Shown: piece by piece, positions 1 through 11,874 of the stretch
Numbering within the stretch: position 1 is the stretch's first letter
Layout: each line of letters begins with the position of its first letter
Assembly: GCA_004123355.1 (NCBI GenBank)
Contig: SCHM01000002.1
Span: 11,505,569 to 11,569,568, forward strand
Source: Amphirosellinia nigrospora
Lineage: Eukaryota > Ascomycota > Sordariomycetes > Xylariales > Xylariaceae
DNA: 64,000 nt
Direction: 5' to 3'
The notes under the pieces: generated by a model
Databases searched by the model: none
Seen by the model: only the letters and a program-made list of their open reading frames with translations
Told to the model about the DNA's origin: nothing
Program-made: the position numbers and the translations under genes

Positions 1-126
1 CAATGGGAGGTCTTTGTATTTGGCAAAGGGATGGATTGCGTCCGATCCTCTTTTTCGAAAACCTCCACTATCCGGATGAGCCAGGGCTATGCCGGCGGCA
101 AGGTTGAGCAGCAACCGTATCTTCAT
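1..126 (-). CDS. N-terminus of a secreted protein (partial, runs off left edge)
   Basis: The first 42 codons of a minus-strand gene are visible, starting at the ATG whose complement lies at 124-126 and staying open to the window edge. The N-terminus MKIRLLLNLAAGIALAHP is a clear signal peptide: a basic n-region, a Leu/Ala core and an A-L-A-type cleavage site. A Lys-Arg pair follows near residue 25 (F-R-K-R-G), a possible Kex2 processing site, so a short propeptide is likely. Too little is present to name a family. The secretion signal is direct observation and the propeptide is inference. Confidence 0.6.
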   Translation of the reverse strand, partial: MKIRLLLNLAAGIALAHPDSGGFRKRGSDAIHPFAKYKDLPL

Positions 127-2170
127 TTCGAAGCAAGCGGGGAAGCAATTGTAGAATATTATAGTTGAGTACGGAGCGCTTCTAGGGGAATGGGTATACT
201 GTGATGCTGTTTAATGATGAGGCAATCTACACTTCGATCACGCCGTATTGTTCGAATGAGCAAGCTCGGCAGTTTATCATTCGCCACGTAAGGTGGACGG
301 GACTATAGCATATACATGGGAGCGTAGCACGCACACACGATCTAGAATACCACAAGCCAAGCAGGCCCGCGTCACGTCACTTCTCATAAATTGATAAGGA
401 AATGGGTTAGAACATCCTTGCCATGACGGGAAAAGAAGGTGCGGGCAAGACGAGCAGGGAGCCACCCGATTGTAGATCCGGAACCCGCGACAGGGGTCGA
501 GGCGAGCTATTCGAATCTGGCAGGACAGATCCTTGGTTGATCCCGTGAAGAGGTGGTCGGTGCGTTCAACAGTTCACTCAGGTTCGGGCTTATTTCCCCA
601 CCAGATTCTGAATTATACAAGTGGTGAGAGCTCTGCGGCAAACCGATACATTCGATTACTATATATAGGAAAACTCTATAGAAGGGATTGAATGTAGCTA
701 AAAAAAGAAATGCGCCAAGTCAACAGCTGAATAGCTCGAGCTCAAGTAAGACTGAAGTTAAATATGATGCGATGTTTGCACAATATATTTGTTGGTCAAG
801 TTATCTCTCTATTTATAAAACCGATAATAGGCCCTTTGCGAACTGCATCATGCTCATGCAATTTCCTTGCTACACTGTCTAATTTGCGGTGCTCATTTAA
901 AACGAGCTAAAATTGATCAAGGTTGAGGTCAGATGAAACATGTAATAACTTTGGGGAATTATAGGATGACAGAAGGTAGAATATAAGATTAAAATGTACC
1001 TTATAAATCAGAGTAGAGCAGGCAGCCCCAAAGATCCAGTTCTTCGAAAGAAAATAATACTTAACATAGCTCACATTTAATCTTCCTACGGACACCCTAG
1101 AGATTTTCGCTCTAATCTACAACCCTTGTCAAAGTCCTCCGCATACAACATCAATTCAAACGTTCAATAACACTGTCAAGACCTCTAATATAGATGTAAG
1201 ACTCTTGTTATTGCGCAAAGGACCACAGCCTCTCCTGATAACTAGTCTTCATCTATGTACACGCACACGTCCTTTTTCTATAGGATCGTGACAAGCATAG
1301 CAAAAAAATCGTGAGCCAGGCCAAATCCATGCGAAGAGTAGAGAGCGCCTGCTACATGAAGCCCAAAAAGCAACCGAGACGTACGTTGAGTCGAAGAAAA
1401 CAGCTATTCAAATCAGCGTGGCGGCATCTCGAACTCAAATAATCGACGTTGTCAAATTCTGTTCTCAAATCCCACTATGGAGCGTTAACAGGCGCAAAAG
1501 AAATCCTCGCCCAATCTACCCGAACACGATCGATTCTTGCTAGTAATTGATGAATAGGGAAGGAATATTCTATACTTTGTTACCGAACTATTTGGCCTAT
1601 AGGTATGACATGACTTCCCTACCGACAGCAAGTGTAACAGGACATGATATTATATGTTCTCTGTCCCATTCAGCCAGCAGTAAGACTTTCATTCGTTTTA
1701 AGTCCCCTCGCGGTATCCTGGTATGCACAGCTGAGTTCTATATTATACCTACAACTATGTTTTGTGCCGCTTCTCAATTCCACGTACCGTCGCCGATCGG
1801 CAGATCCAAACGGCCTACACCGAGCACGCCAACTCGATCATCATGGGCACGCCACTGCTTCCATATAGCGGATAGGTCCTGGAATATCAATTGTACGAAG
1901 AGCCAAGCCGGGAGATTGGCTATACTACTTAGAATGCGGCGCCGGAAGAGGAAGCCCCTATTTAGCCAACAACTCAATCCTATTTCGATGCCCAATTGCA
2001 TTGGCCAAATTTAAATTGAGTTGGAAGGCAAAGAACACTTCAGATTTGCCTTTCAGGTGTTGTAGGCATGTAGAATATCATTTAAGAAGTCTGTACCCCA
2101 GATCTTGGTCTGCCGGCGAAGCTTTGCTATTAACCCAAGTATCCGTGCGCATCCGCTAATAACCACGAAA
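127..2170. other. Intergenic, no supported gene
   Basis: About 2 kb with only short open frames, the longest about 155 codons at 1547-2014. It has no recognisable domain, signal peptide or coherent exon structure. A TATATATA stretch lies near 658-666 but has no gene directly downstream. I see no repeat or RNA gene. Confidence 0.5.
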
Positions 2171-2966
2171 ATGAAGGCCGCAACTATCGTATCAGCGCTC
2201 ATCCTTGCAGGAGTCTCCTCAGCGCAGACTCCAGCGGGATTTACACCAGCTGTCGCCGACAAGCTTGAAGTTACGTTTGGCACCAAGAGTATCGCGACGG
2301 GCGGTCAGGCAATGACCAAGGCGGAAACCTCCGACAACCTACTATTGGCATTTCGGGGACTGCGGACAAATCATACGTCTGGATGTTGGTTGGTAAGTGT
2401 GATTCGCGCGTGTCAAGCACCCCGTTCTCCTGAGATCATGCTAATATCGCTGTGATAGACCTTGATGCGTAAGCGCCCATATCCTTCTCGATACGTCTTA
2501 ACGTTATAGCATAGACTTGAAGGTGAAACGGTTCTAACGGTTACAGATCCACCAACTTCGTGAACCCCGGGGCTGGGCAGCCAGCCAACTATCTGCACAC
2601 GGTGCTCCGCGACTTCAAGGCCAGTGGTGCTGCGTCTGGCGAGGGTGTGACGACTCTAACTACGACGGCGACCGGTAAGTGCGGTTCATGACAAGAAATG
2701 CAAACTTCCCCATTTATCGAGCAATTGCTAATAACGACGGCGATAGGACCTGTGGCATGGTTCGCGCCCCAGCCCCGGCCGAGAACCCGCCTCATCCCCA
2801 TCGCTACACGAACTTGCTGTGGGAACAACCCGCCAACTGGCAGATCCCTGCGGCAGCGAATACGATGTTGCAGAACCAGAGACTCGGATTCAATGTCGCG
2901 AGCTTCATTACGGCTGCTGGACTCAGCGACCCCATCGCGGCCAACTACTTCAATGTCACGGGTTAA
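2171..2966 (+). CDS. Secreted PEBP-like protein (frameshifts in sequence)
   Basis: Phosphatidylethanolamine-binding-protein family, secreted fungal type. The start at 2171 gives a signal peptide (MKAATIVSALILAGVSSAQ). PEBP hallmarks follow across four exons: a TIGISGTADKSYVWMLVDLDA strand, the LHTVLRDF segment, and the ligand-site motif P-A-E-N-P-P-H-P-H-R-Y followed by LLWEQP. Exons are about 2171-2392, 2459-2468 (only 10 nt, encoding the middle of VDLDA), 2547-2674 and 2747-2966; the last intron has a CTAAT branch-like site. Two single-base frame breaks, at about 2330-2335 and in the C run near 2785, must be bridged to join conserved blocks. Molecular function of secreted PEBPs is not well defined. 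Family call is firm; integrity of the gene is uncertain. Confidence 0.8.
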
Positions 2967-3653
2967 GGGGCTCGGAGGATTGCTCAAAAACCAGCTGAGG
3001 GACAGTCAATGGGAGTTGATGGCTACGTTCTCATACGCGTATATTGTACATAGTCCTTGCGCGTATTTGAATTCTACTCCATCTGTCGATCTGGTCGTTG
3101 GACGATGGAATGTTGTCTTTCATGCTGTGACTTCAAGTTCAAAACAGAGTCTTTATCGACTAATTGAATAATGGTAACCTCTTCAAACTATCACTTGTAA
3201 GGCCGCATTTCAATAAATATAGAGCCGATATCACAATTAGTAGACCTGACCTAGGTAGGGTTCAACCCGATTCTTTAGGGAGCTTTCACATAATCATTCC
3301 ACAACAAGTGAACCTATTCTTCCAAGTAAGCCAGTGGGCGATACCTCCTAATGGTCTTATTCAAGTCTTGGACGTCCCTGTAACTACTGCTCGACATTCA
3401 CATACAACAAATCTCCCTTGTCATTTTAGTTCTACTTGTAGGTTAGAGCTCAGTGTTGATAAATTTCTATCTAATCCATAAGCTATTCTTCTCCTTTTCT
3501 CACCTTGCGACTCCCCAAGACTGCAAGACCCTCCATTATCATTTCTTCGTTCACTACTTACGCCACTGGTTCTCATTCTTTTTCACCAGCATCCCCGCTC
3601 CCGCTCTTATTCTACCTCCTTCTTTCTCTATTTTCGTAGTGACTAGTCAGAAC
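2967..3653. other. Intergenic between convergent genes
   Basis: Holds the 3' flanks of the PEBP-like gene (+) and the secreted gene at 3654-4525 (-). Pyrimidine-rich tracts occur at 3480-3640. No gene or RNA recognised. Confidence 0.5.
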
Positions 3654-4525
3654 CTACGTCAAGGCGAGAGACTCGACGCCCAAGTTCACCGGCTCACAAG
3701 ACGGGTTCTGGGGTACGACACCTTCATAACCCGATACCCACGCGAGAGAGCGATACCAGTACCCGCCAGTCCACTGATAGCAGAGGTGGAAGTTCGCGAT
3801 ACTTTCCGTGCCTTCGCCACTGGGCGCCGTTCCGTTCCAGTGGGTATCGTCATACAGCGACCCCATGAAGAAAAGCTGGTATCGAAGTCCAATGAGATGG
3901 GGGTCCCGTCGTCGATCCCGGGCGGGATGAGCAGTGGGTGCACCTTTCAAAGCCGCGCGTCAGTAAATTCACTTTTAGAGAAAGGTATTTAGATCGCTGG
4001 TCTGAGAGTTCTGATATGTGGATCATACTGCTACGAACACTCTGATCTCAATTGTCCTCGATGATGAAATAAAAGAAGCACAGCGCTCGACTCACATTGC
4101 TCGCCCAGCTGGGGTAAATGTGCGCAAACGAAGGAACCTTCACCTGGTCCCCGTCGCCGGCCGCGTAGGAGAAGATGTAGCTGATATATCCCGGGTAGCT
4201 GTAGGTCTGCGAGGAGGAGTAGTTGTAGTAGAACTCGTACACGGCACCGCTAACAGGCGCCGAGCCGGAGGCGAAGCAAAGGCCCTCCGTGGCTGCGCCT
4301 GCGTGACATGCCCACGCATAGCCTGGCGACTTGGTCAGCGTATATTGAACTCCGGAGGCATCGAGTGTTCTTCTTGTTCATCGTGACTGGGGTAGGATAC
4401 GCACCGTCGATGCTCGCGTCTGTCTTGCCAGTGATGCGGAGCGCGAAGGGACCAACGACGTTATTTTCAGCGGCCGCGCCCGTGGCCAGGGCGACGGCAG
4501 CGGTCATGAACAGTGGGAGCCTCAT
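3654..4525 (-). CDS. Secreted protein, DUF7907-like, three exons, one frame break
   Basis: Start at 4525 gives signal peptide MRLPLFMTAAVALATGAAA, then FALRITGKTDASIDG. Exons are about 4405-4525, 4096-4322 and 3654-3943, joined through GTGCGT and GTGAGT donors, and the reading phase closes at both joins. Exon 2 encodes YAWACHAGAATEGLCFASGS and an aromatic-rich stretch ending at SFAHIYPSWASN. Exon 3 runs PLLIPPGIDDGTPISLDFD to NFHLCYQWTGGYWYRSLAWVSG. A missing base in the A run at 3871-3874 (T run on the coding strand) splits exon 3 into two frames. The pattern, with a secretion signal, a paired-Cys core and the ACHAGAA motif, resembles fungal DUF7907 proteins of unknown role; that assignment is from memory and moderate. 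The breaks and splices are seen directly. Confidence 0.6.
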
Positions 4526-5967
4526 ACTTGAGTGACTGGTATGACTCTGCTCTTCCGAGAATGAGATTAGAGGGGCCTGTGGTCACAGGAAAGGAAAACA
4601 TGACGCCAGCAGAGCATCGAGACAGTTATATGCGCCGTATTCGGTCCATATCTCTGTATCTCACGGCGATCGCAAGATCATTCAATGAAATCGTAATGCG
4701 GTGTATCGCAACATCTAGAAAAAGATCTCGGTCACAGAGCCTGTGCTCGTCTGTGAAGCCTGAAAGAAGGGCCATGATTGCGCGTCCGTTTTCTAGAACA
4801 TTATGATTCACCAATGATATTCTGTTTATAATCCCATCTTTTTCACAATATCAATACTGTGTTATACCCCGATAGATTTGTGTAGCTTGTGTGATGGTGC
4901 TCGGCGATTACGGGGATTCAGATGGACTGATGATCTCTCGAGGCTAATGGTAGACTCTTTTCGGGAGCGCCGGGGCAGGGAGCTGCGACAATGTTGTGTT
5001 ATCAAGAGTAGGCTTCACGATCACATGCTGTCTGTATGGGAAATGTCGTCGAGGTACAAAACTTAACTAACATATTCGCCGCCAAGAAACAATATGAACA
5101 AGCAACCTTACGTCGCCCTGGACTCTGACACATGTTCACTCTCTCTATATTGAAATATTATATAACGTACGACGTTCAGTAACCGCAGATGAGACAGGAC
5201 GTGACCTAGATCATTGGCGTATTGACGCTTGACATTGATATTGCATGAAATATCGGAGACTGCGGAGTATACGTAGTTCGACAATGCAAGAAGTGTCGTC
5301 GGGGAATGGCATATGTAGCCAAAATAGACACTTAGACGACCTTCGAGTAGTACATCATCTGACCCAGGCTTCAAGCTATGATATCTGATATCGCGGCAGA
5401 TGGAGTTTGGTGTACGAGAATCACGGCGAGCCTATTACGTCTGCACATACCTACGGACAGGACTGAGACATATTCGGGCCCGTAGTCAGACACAGGTTTT
5501 TGGCGTGGAACGAACGAGACCTAACGCTGCCCCCGCAGACAGTCAAGAATGGACCATAAGAAATAGGAGAAAGGTAGATAGACGACTTGAATTGAGAGTA
5601 AGCTTGAGACTTGGGAACTAAAAGTCATTTCCTCCCAATGCACAGGCTCCCTTGATGTCTGAATGCCTAATTGAGACAAACATGTATGAGATCGAGGCGA
5701 GTTACCTCGCGAAACGACCGGATCTGTAAAATTGTACTCCTTTCTCCATTTAGCTATATCAGTGACACGTTAACTATAAGAATCATCCCTCATTTCCGAC
5801 AACCATGGCCCCAACGCCTTCCGTAATGCAGCTATAGCCAATGGTTATATATGATAAGCAAGTTGATCAACGAGATCGTACAGTTCAAGTAGAGCTTCAT
5901 GCGTGAGATATTTTCCTATATCTCATTTCTAAGGCTATTAGCGCTTGTAGCCGCCCGGCATCTTATC
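4526..5967. other. Intergenic, no supported gene
   Basis: About 1.4 kb upstream of the DUF7907-like gene and downstream of the YTP1-like gene. Only short, unrelated open frames of up to about 97 codons. No repeat or RNA gene recognised. Confidence 0.5.
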
Positions 5968-7604
5968 TTAGTGGGCCAAGCCATCGTTATTCTTCCCAAG
6001 CGTACTATTCAGACTCTCATCATCACCTTCTGTGTGTTTTATAGGACTACCTTCTTCGTCGTCGCTCATCAATCCTTCTAGCTCGAATTCTTCCGCATCT
6101 CGAACCGGAACGTTGCCATTTAATCGGGGTCCGAGGCGCCCAGCATCCGATTGTTTCTGGAAAACAGCCGGGTTTGCACCACGGTCATAGACGTGGATAA
6201 GCATCAGGGTGAAGAGGAAAAGTAGAGCAGCCAGTGAGAACAGTATTAGTATATAGGCAACGTGGTCCATTCCGGAGCCAGCAATAAGTTCCATTTGCTC
6301 CTCTGTAGCGCCCATGAACATGAAGCCGGAGGCATACAGCAGCTATCATAATAAGGTTAGATAGATAGAATTACCACACAAGAAACTGGGTACTCACAAA
6401 AACAGGGATATACTGGAAGCTGTTGGTCTCCCGGCCATCCGCAGAGATGCTAGGACGGTCTCGAAGGACAAAGGATACCTCGATAATGCGGGTGGCGCCG
6501 GCTGCCATCAAGGTGTATCCATACACCTTGTGGACCTCGGCACTGACTGCCATATGCTGGGGGTGGCCACCAAAGGCCCAGCCTGTAATCAAGATGATGA
6601 ATCCGGGGATGAAGTTTCGCTGGGGGCGGCCGTCACGGTCCCTGCTGAGCCAAATTCCCACCAATCCAGCACACCACCAGATTATACCCATCGTAGTATG
6701 CTGCCAATCATTCTCAACCCAGGCGCTGCCCCAGCGATGCTCGGTGAAAGTATTGACGATACCCCAAGCAGTGATAACAGCGCTGTCAAAGAACTCCTGA
6801 GATCGGCCGGTACGCTTGAGCCATAACTGTCCAACAAGAAGAAGTATGGTCAATAGAATCCATAGGCAATGAATGCGCTGCCCATGATGAAATGCGCCAA
6901 ACATTGGCCAATATGCTCGCCTTGGCAAAACCCCAGGGCAGTAATTCCACCGAAGAGCATCTGTGTCCAGGCAAATATCGGCAGGGCTTTACCAAGAATT
7001 CCATGGCCAAGTTTCACTACACGCCTGATTTTACCGTAAATCCCCCTTTCGATGTGTAATTTCAGGTATATGCCGAAAAGGACCTGAGCAAACAGCATGA
7101 TAGATATAGGGGTGGCGAATTTAGAATGGACGTTGTCATGTCGGAATTCGCGGCCTCCGTGCCTATGGCCAAGGGCGTATCCGACTATCGCGAGAGCAGT
7201 GCCGGCAACTTGCACAGGGACGTGCCAACGGGATTTCACCATCTATTTGCGCATACATGTTAAATCAGGGACAAGACGAGGAATGGAGAGAAGCATGTAG
7301 GTTTCCTTACCCCAAGAACCATGCCCAGAGGGAAGATGACGCCCCAAGCGGCCATTTGGATGAAGATGTGTATCCATAGTATCGTGTCCTACAACATAAC
7401 ATGGTCAGAACCGTATTCTCTATCGGCGCCTAGTCGAAAGCTCTCAGCCAGCGTTTGAGAGAGGGTTGCACATACGATGGGGTCAACGGAAATGGTCTTT
7501 CCATCCTCGATGTGCGACGAGTCGTGATCGTGTCCGAGAGCCATTGGCAAGGTAGCAGAGGCCAACAAGAGAGTAAATATTGTCAGAGAAGAACGGGGAG
7601 CCAT
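5968..7604 (-). CDS. YTP1-family integral membrane protein (DUF2427 plus Ytp1 C-terminal region)
   Basis: A multi-spanning membrane protein of the YTP1 family; yeast Ytp1 is about 460 residues and this is close to 480. Four exons: 7476-7604, 7311-7388, 6398-7242 and 5968-6342. The start at 7604 (MAPRSSLTIFTLLL) is preferred over an in-frame ATG at 7634 because the signal sequence begins there. Family features are an N-terminal HDHDSSH, the DTILWIHIFIQMAAWGVIFPLG helix, KSRWHVPVQ, a GHRHGG loop, several further helices and the motif WAFGGHPQHM. The C-terminus is acidic and cytosolic-looking. A missing base near 6852 (TATTG on the coding strand) interrupts exon 3 between AYGFY and LTILLLVG. The family's biochemical role is unclear; histidine-rich loops and b561-like topology hint at haem or metal binding, which is inference. 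Confidence 0.8.
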
Positions 7605-9848
7605 CGTGGCTCCCCTTGGAAAAGTATTCGACATGGTATGGAGACGAAGGTCGTTTCAAGTGCACGTCATTCGAGAGTGAGTGGACTGCGCGGCGCGCAC
7701 CAGGGCCAAGAATCGACCCCGGAAATAGGCGTCGCAAGACCGGGGATAGAGAGGTTTATCGTCCGGTAGTCTCGGAGGGCTATTCCATGCACAAAAGCGA
7801 GAGCCAAACGTATGGCGACAGTATCTCTGCCTTGGGTGAGATGAAGCCGTACTCGTCAGTCCAAACACGGAAAAAAAGCAAGGTCGAGTTGAGAGATAAT
7901 GCCGGCTGAGAGATTTGGCAGGCCGTTAGCTCGGACGCTGGACCGAGCGTTCCGCTGGCTAATACTATGTAGGTACCTGAACTAATCCAGATGGGCTACG
8001 TCAGCTAGTTATCTGCACGACTTACCTTAGCGTAGCGTACTCGGTACTTACTAACAGGCGCTATTAGCTTAGGTAACTGGCCAGTAACTGGTTACCAGTA
8101 ATTATTATATCGCATGGAGAATACTTATGTAGGCTTTTTAGTCTTCATCAAACGACCCTAAATAGAGAGATAGTGTAATCCCGTCGATCTATTCTGCCCC
8201 TATTTCTCTTCTTACAAATCCCAACGACATCATTATCCAAAACCCGGATACCATGTACCAACAGAAACCAGGTGCATTGCGATGGGACACTCACGAACTT
8301 CACGAACTAGTTATGGTAATGATAGGTTGCCCGGTAGCCTTATCAGCTAACTTATGTCTGTCTAACCAGAGACATTGACTTTGTCCTATGTAAAGATCAA
8401 CAAATTGGTTAGATGCTTGGGCTGCCGATAACCTACATTTCCAACGACTTCGATTCAAAGACAATGTCTGTGCCTCCATTACCCGCGGCTTGGCAAATCC
8501 GAGCTTCACACTAAGAGACCCTAGAACTTCAGCTTGTCTCGGCAGATCAAGAGTCTAGAAGTGGGGGGCCTCTGTGCCGTAAAATATGGGCACTGCCGCG
8601 GCCATGTACAACATGGCCCCCGGATATACACGATGACTATCTGTTGGTTGTGGTCTCTTCTTCGATAGCGCTAGAGAATGGGGCACTTCTATATAGCAAT
8701 TTCGCCGTGGGCAGCAGAAAAGTACGTATTGAGACGAGTAACATTCGTCCCGTTCTGATCTTCGAGGTTAAGTTATCTTGTCTTGGATCTAGTTAATCGC
8801 TATATCGCCTCGCTTGCAACGGCTGCTAACTGTGGCACAGCGCGTGGATTCCCGAATCTCAATAAATGGAACGAACGAAGTCAGCTTGAATCACGCATGA
8901 TATTTACTAGTGAGCCCGAATCTTATATGGAACTTCAAGATTCGCAACAAAGATGTCTAGACAAATGAGGAGACTGAACTTTTGACTAATCCGGGAGCAT
9001 TCAACCCGTATCACCCTGAGTGCTACAGCGATATTGTTCGATGTCTCACTTCACTGTATCTCTGAACAAGATTGATTCACGTTCATCGAGATAGCTCAAC
9101 GTGGATTGGCGAGCTCTTCTCATGTGACTCAGACTCGTGATCTCATCTCTTAAGGAATTTTTCTATGTGACCGCAATTTCATATTCATATTTCTTCCCCA
9201 TCTTCAACCTAGAAAGCTTCATAGAAAGTTTCGGAAATGTAAGTGTACAATATTCTGCTACAACTACGTCCGCAAAACCCTCCACGCCCGAGAAGACACA
9301 AGCTGTACGCCAAGCATGGAGAAGCCTTCGCTTTCGAGCGCAGCTCAGTCCGAGCTACCGAGAACGGAAATGCTCCTGCTTGGCTGACTTCGGTAGCAAG
9401 GACCCCTGCGCGTCTTTATCGAGCTTCCCCGGCCCAAGACCCTAGCAGGGCTGGGCAATGGCTGTGGACCTTCCATCTTCTACCTAGCTCCACAGGCCGA
9501 TGTGGACGCCGATCACGACCAAACGCCATCGTCTTGGAGACTGGTTTGTTGATGCCATACCCAGCCAAATGCAGCTTACCGTACCAACCTAGTACCTATA
9601 CGTTATCAATGCTGATATCATATTATCATCGTCCTAGACTAGAGTAGCTAGCTGCACCTGCCTGATGCGATCGAAGCTCGCTTCGCTCATCGATCTAGAA
9701 TATTGTCCGTTCCACCCCAGCCCCCCTCTCACGCCATTATAGAATAAAAAGATCTCGTAGCTCGATTATGAGCTTCTCTCTTGCTCCTGTTTCTTAGCTG
9801 TCCTTGTTCTTTAGGAGAGTATCCGTACTGACCATCAATATCGTAACA
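7605..9848. other. Intergenic between divergent YTP1-like and S28 peptidase genes
   Basis: About 2.2 kb with no supported gene. A TATAGAATAAAAAG stretch near 9738-9751, about 100 bases before the S28 start, is a plausible TATA-type core promoter. A GTACCTAGG-rich, AT-rich patch lies around 7960-8120. Confidence 0.45.
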
Positions 9849-11543
9849 ATGGTCGGATATAGCCGGATTCTGGGCTTATTCGCCCTTGCTTCGACGGCTC
9901 AAGCACTCCAAAAATCATCGCTTCCTATCAGCGAGCTCAAGAAACAGGTCCGAGGCGTTAACCAGCTGAGCGCCCGAGATGTTGACCTTCAGGCTCTCTA
10001 CCCCGAGTACAACCTCTCGACGCCGATTGATCACTTTCACAATGATTCTCTCTACGCGCCGCACTCCGACGACAAGTTTAACCTACGTTACTGGTTTGAT
10101 GCTCAATATTACAAACCGGGAGGCCCGGTAATCGTTCTTTGTGGCGGAGAGACCGACGGAGCTGGCCGACTTCCCTTCTTGCAAAAGGGGATCGTCTACC
10201 AGCTTGCGAAGGCAACCAACGGCTTGGGCGTTATTTTAGAGCACCGATACTACGGTTCGAGCATTCCGACCAAGGATCTCAGCACAGAGAACCTCCGATT
10301 CCTCACTACCGACCAGGCCCTCGCCGACACCGCCTACTTCGCCAACAATGTTAAATTTGCCGGCCTTGAAGACGTAGACTTCAGCCCCGAGAATACGCCG
10401 TGGATCGCGTACGGTGGTTCCTATGCGGGTGCATTCGTCGCACTTCTACGGAAGCTATACCCAGACGCGTACTGGGGAGCGATCTCGTCCTCGGGCGTGC
10501 CAGAGGCCATCTGGGACTACTACAAGTATTTTGAGGCCGCTGCTGTTTACGGACCTGCCGACTGTGTCGATAAGACCCGAAAAATCACCGACATCATTGA
10601 CAAGATCCTCATCGGAAAGAAGGGCAGCAAGTACGTCGGTCAGCTTAAGAGCGTATTCGGACTCCCCAATGTTACCCACGACGGCGATTTCGCAACCGCC
10701 ATCAATAGTGGTATCTACGGCCTTCAGAGCCTGAACTGGGACCCCACACAAAGCTCTAATGAGTTTTTCGACTACTGTGCCATCGTCTCGTCGAACGAGC
10801 TGAAGTACAATAGCACCGAGTCACTCCGGACCTCGGTCAACGAGCTGATCAAGGTCGCTGGTTATGGAAAGGAAGTGAACACCTTGTCAAACCATGTGCT
10901 GAACTACGTCGGCTACTACGCCCCTGCTGCGGCCAGCTGTAAAAGCCAAAATCAGGATGATTGCTTCAGCACCTACGACACGACGTTCTACAGCCAGGAT
11001 TCGATCTCCCAATCATGGCGGCTATGGCCCTATCAATACTGCACACAGTGAGTCAAGTGTTCCACGGGTGAATCATAGGTTCTAACACATATATGTAGGT
11101 GGGGTTATCTCCAGACTGGCAGCGGAGTTCCCAAGAACCAACTGCCTTTGATCTCACGCACCATCGATCTGGACTACTCCTCGGTGATCTGCCGCGACGC
11201 CTTCAACTTGACGAAGCCTGCCAACGTGGACGCCATCAACAAATACGGCGGCTTCCACATCAGCTACCCTCGCCTTGCTTTCGTTGACGGTGAATGGGAC
11301 CCCTGGCGCGCGGCCGGCGTGCACGCGATCGGTCTTCCCGGACGCACGTCTACCACCGAGAAGCCGTATATCCTGATCGCCAAGGCCGTCCATCACTGGG
11401 ATGAGAACGGTCTCTTCCCGAACGAGACAACCGCCCAGCTCCCTCCGGCCCCGGTCGCCGATGCCCAGAAGCAGGAGGCCGTCTTTGTGAAGAAGTGGGT
11501 GGAGGAATTTCAGGAACAGAATAGCCAGTGTAAAAAAGATTAG
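9849..11543 (+). CDS. Secreted serine peptidase, family S28 (prolyl peptidase type)
   Basis: Intact two-exon gene (9849-11047, 11099-11543) giving about 547 residues, typical for fungal S28 enzymes, which cleave after proline in secreted substrates. Start at 9849 begins the signal peptide MVGYSRILGLFALASTAQA. The S28 signatures are all present: LRYWFDAQYYKPGGPVIVL, LEHRYYG, FLTTDQALAD and the nucleophile elbow YGGSYAG with Ser191. The catalytic Asp is in FVDGEWDPWR (about 467) and the His in AVHHWDENG (about 498/499). Several N-x-S/T sites fit secretion. A 51-nt intron lies before the WGYLQTG segment. No frame breaks, unlike many neighbours. Family S28 is firm; whether it acts as a carboxypeptidase or an acid endopeptidase cannot be told from sequence alone. 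Confidence 0.93.
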
Positions 11544-11874
11544 TCAGCCTAAGTTGTAGCGAGTTACTGATAGCATTTGTAGATACCGTAAACGAGCCGG
11601 CCGAGCTCTGATCCGGACAGTATATTAGCTTCGTTTACTATGTAAACGATAATGTACCCATAACAATGCTTTTTTTTCTATTTCGAAAGATGCATATGTA
11701 GTCATGTAATTACTAATCTAGTGAGAATCGGAGATTAAACTTTTAGCTAGGCCGCCATTAACTTGATTCTTGCCTCTAGCGCGAGAACAACGAGCAGTGC
11801 CGCTTCATGAGTCTAATCTCCACGATTTTTACAGTACACTACTTCAGCACATTACATTACATTAAAATCGGAAT
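11544..11874. other. Intergenic between convergent genes
   Basis: Shared 3' flank of the S28 peptidase (+) and the acyl-CoA dehydrogenase (-). AT-rich. No gene recognised. Confidence 0.5.

Noticed and set aside
1547-2014. A 155-codon plus-strand frame as a gene
   Set aside because: No domain, signal peptide or helix pattern, and a mixed low-information composition; overlaps several other frames of similar quality.
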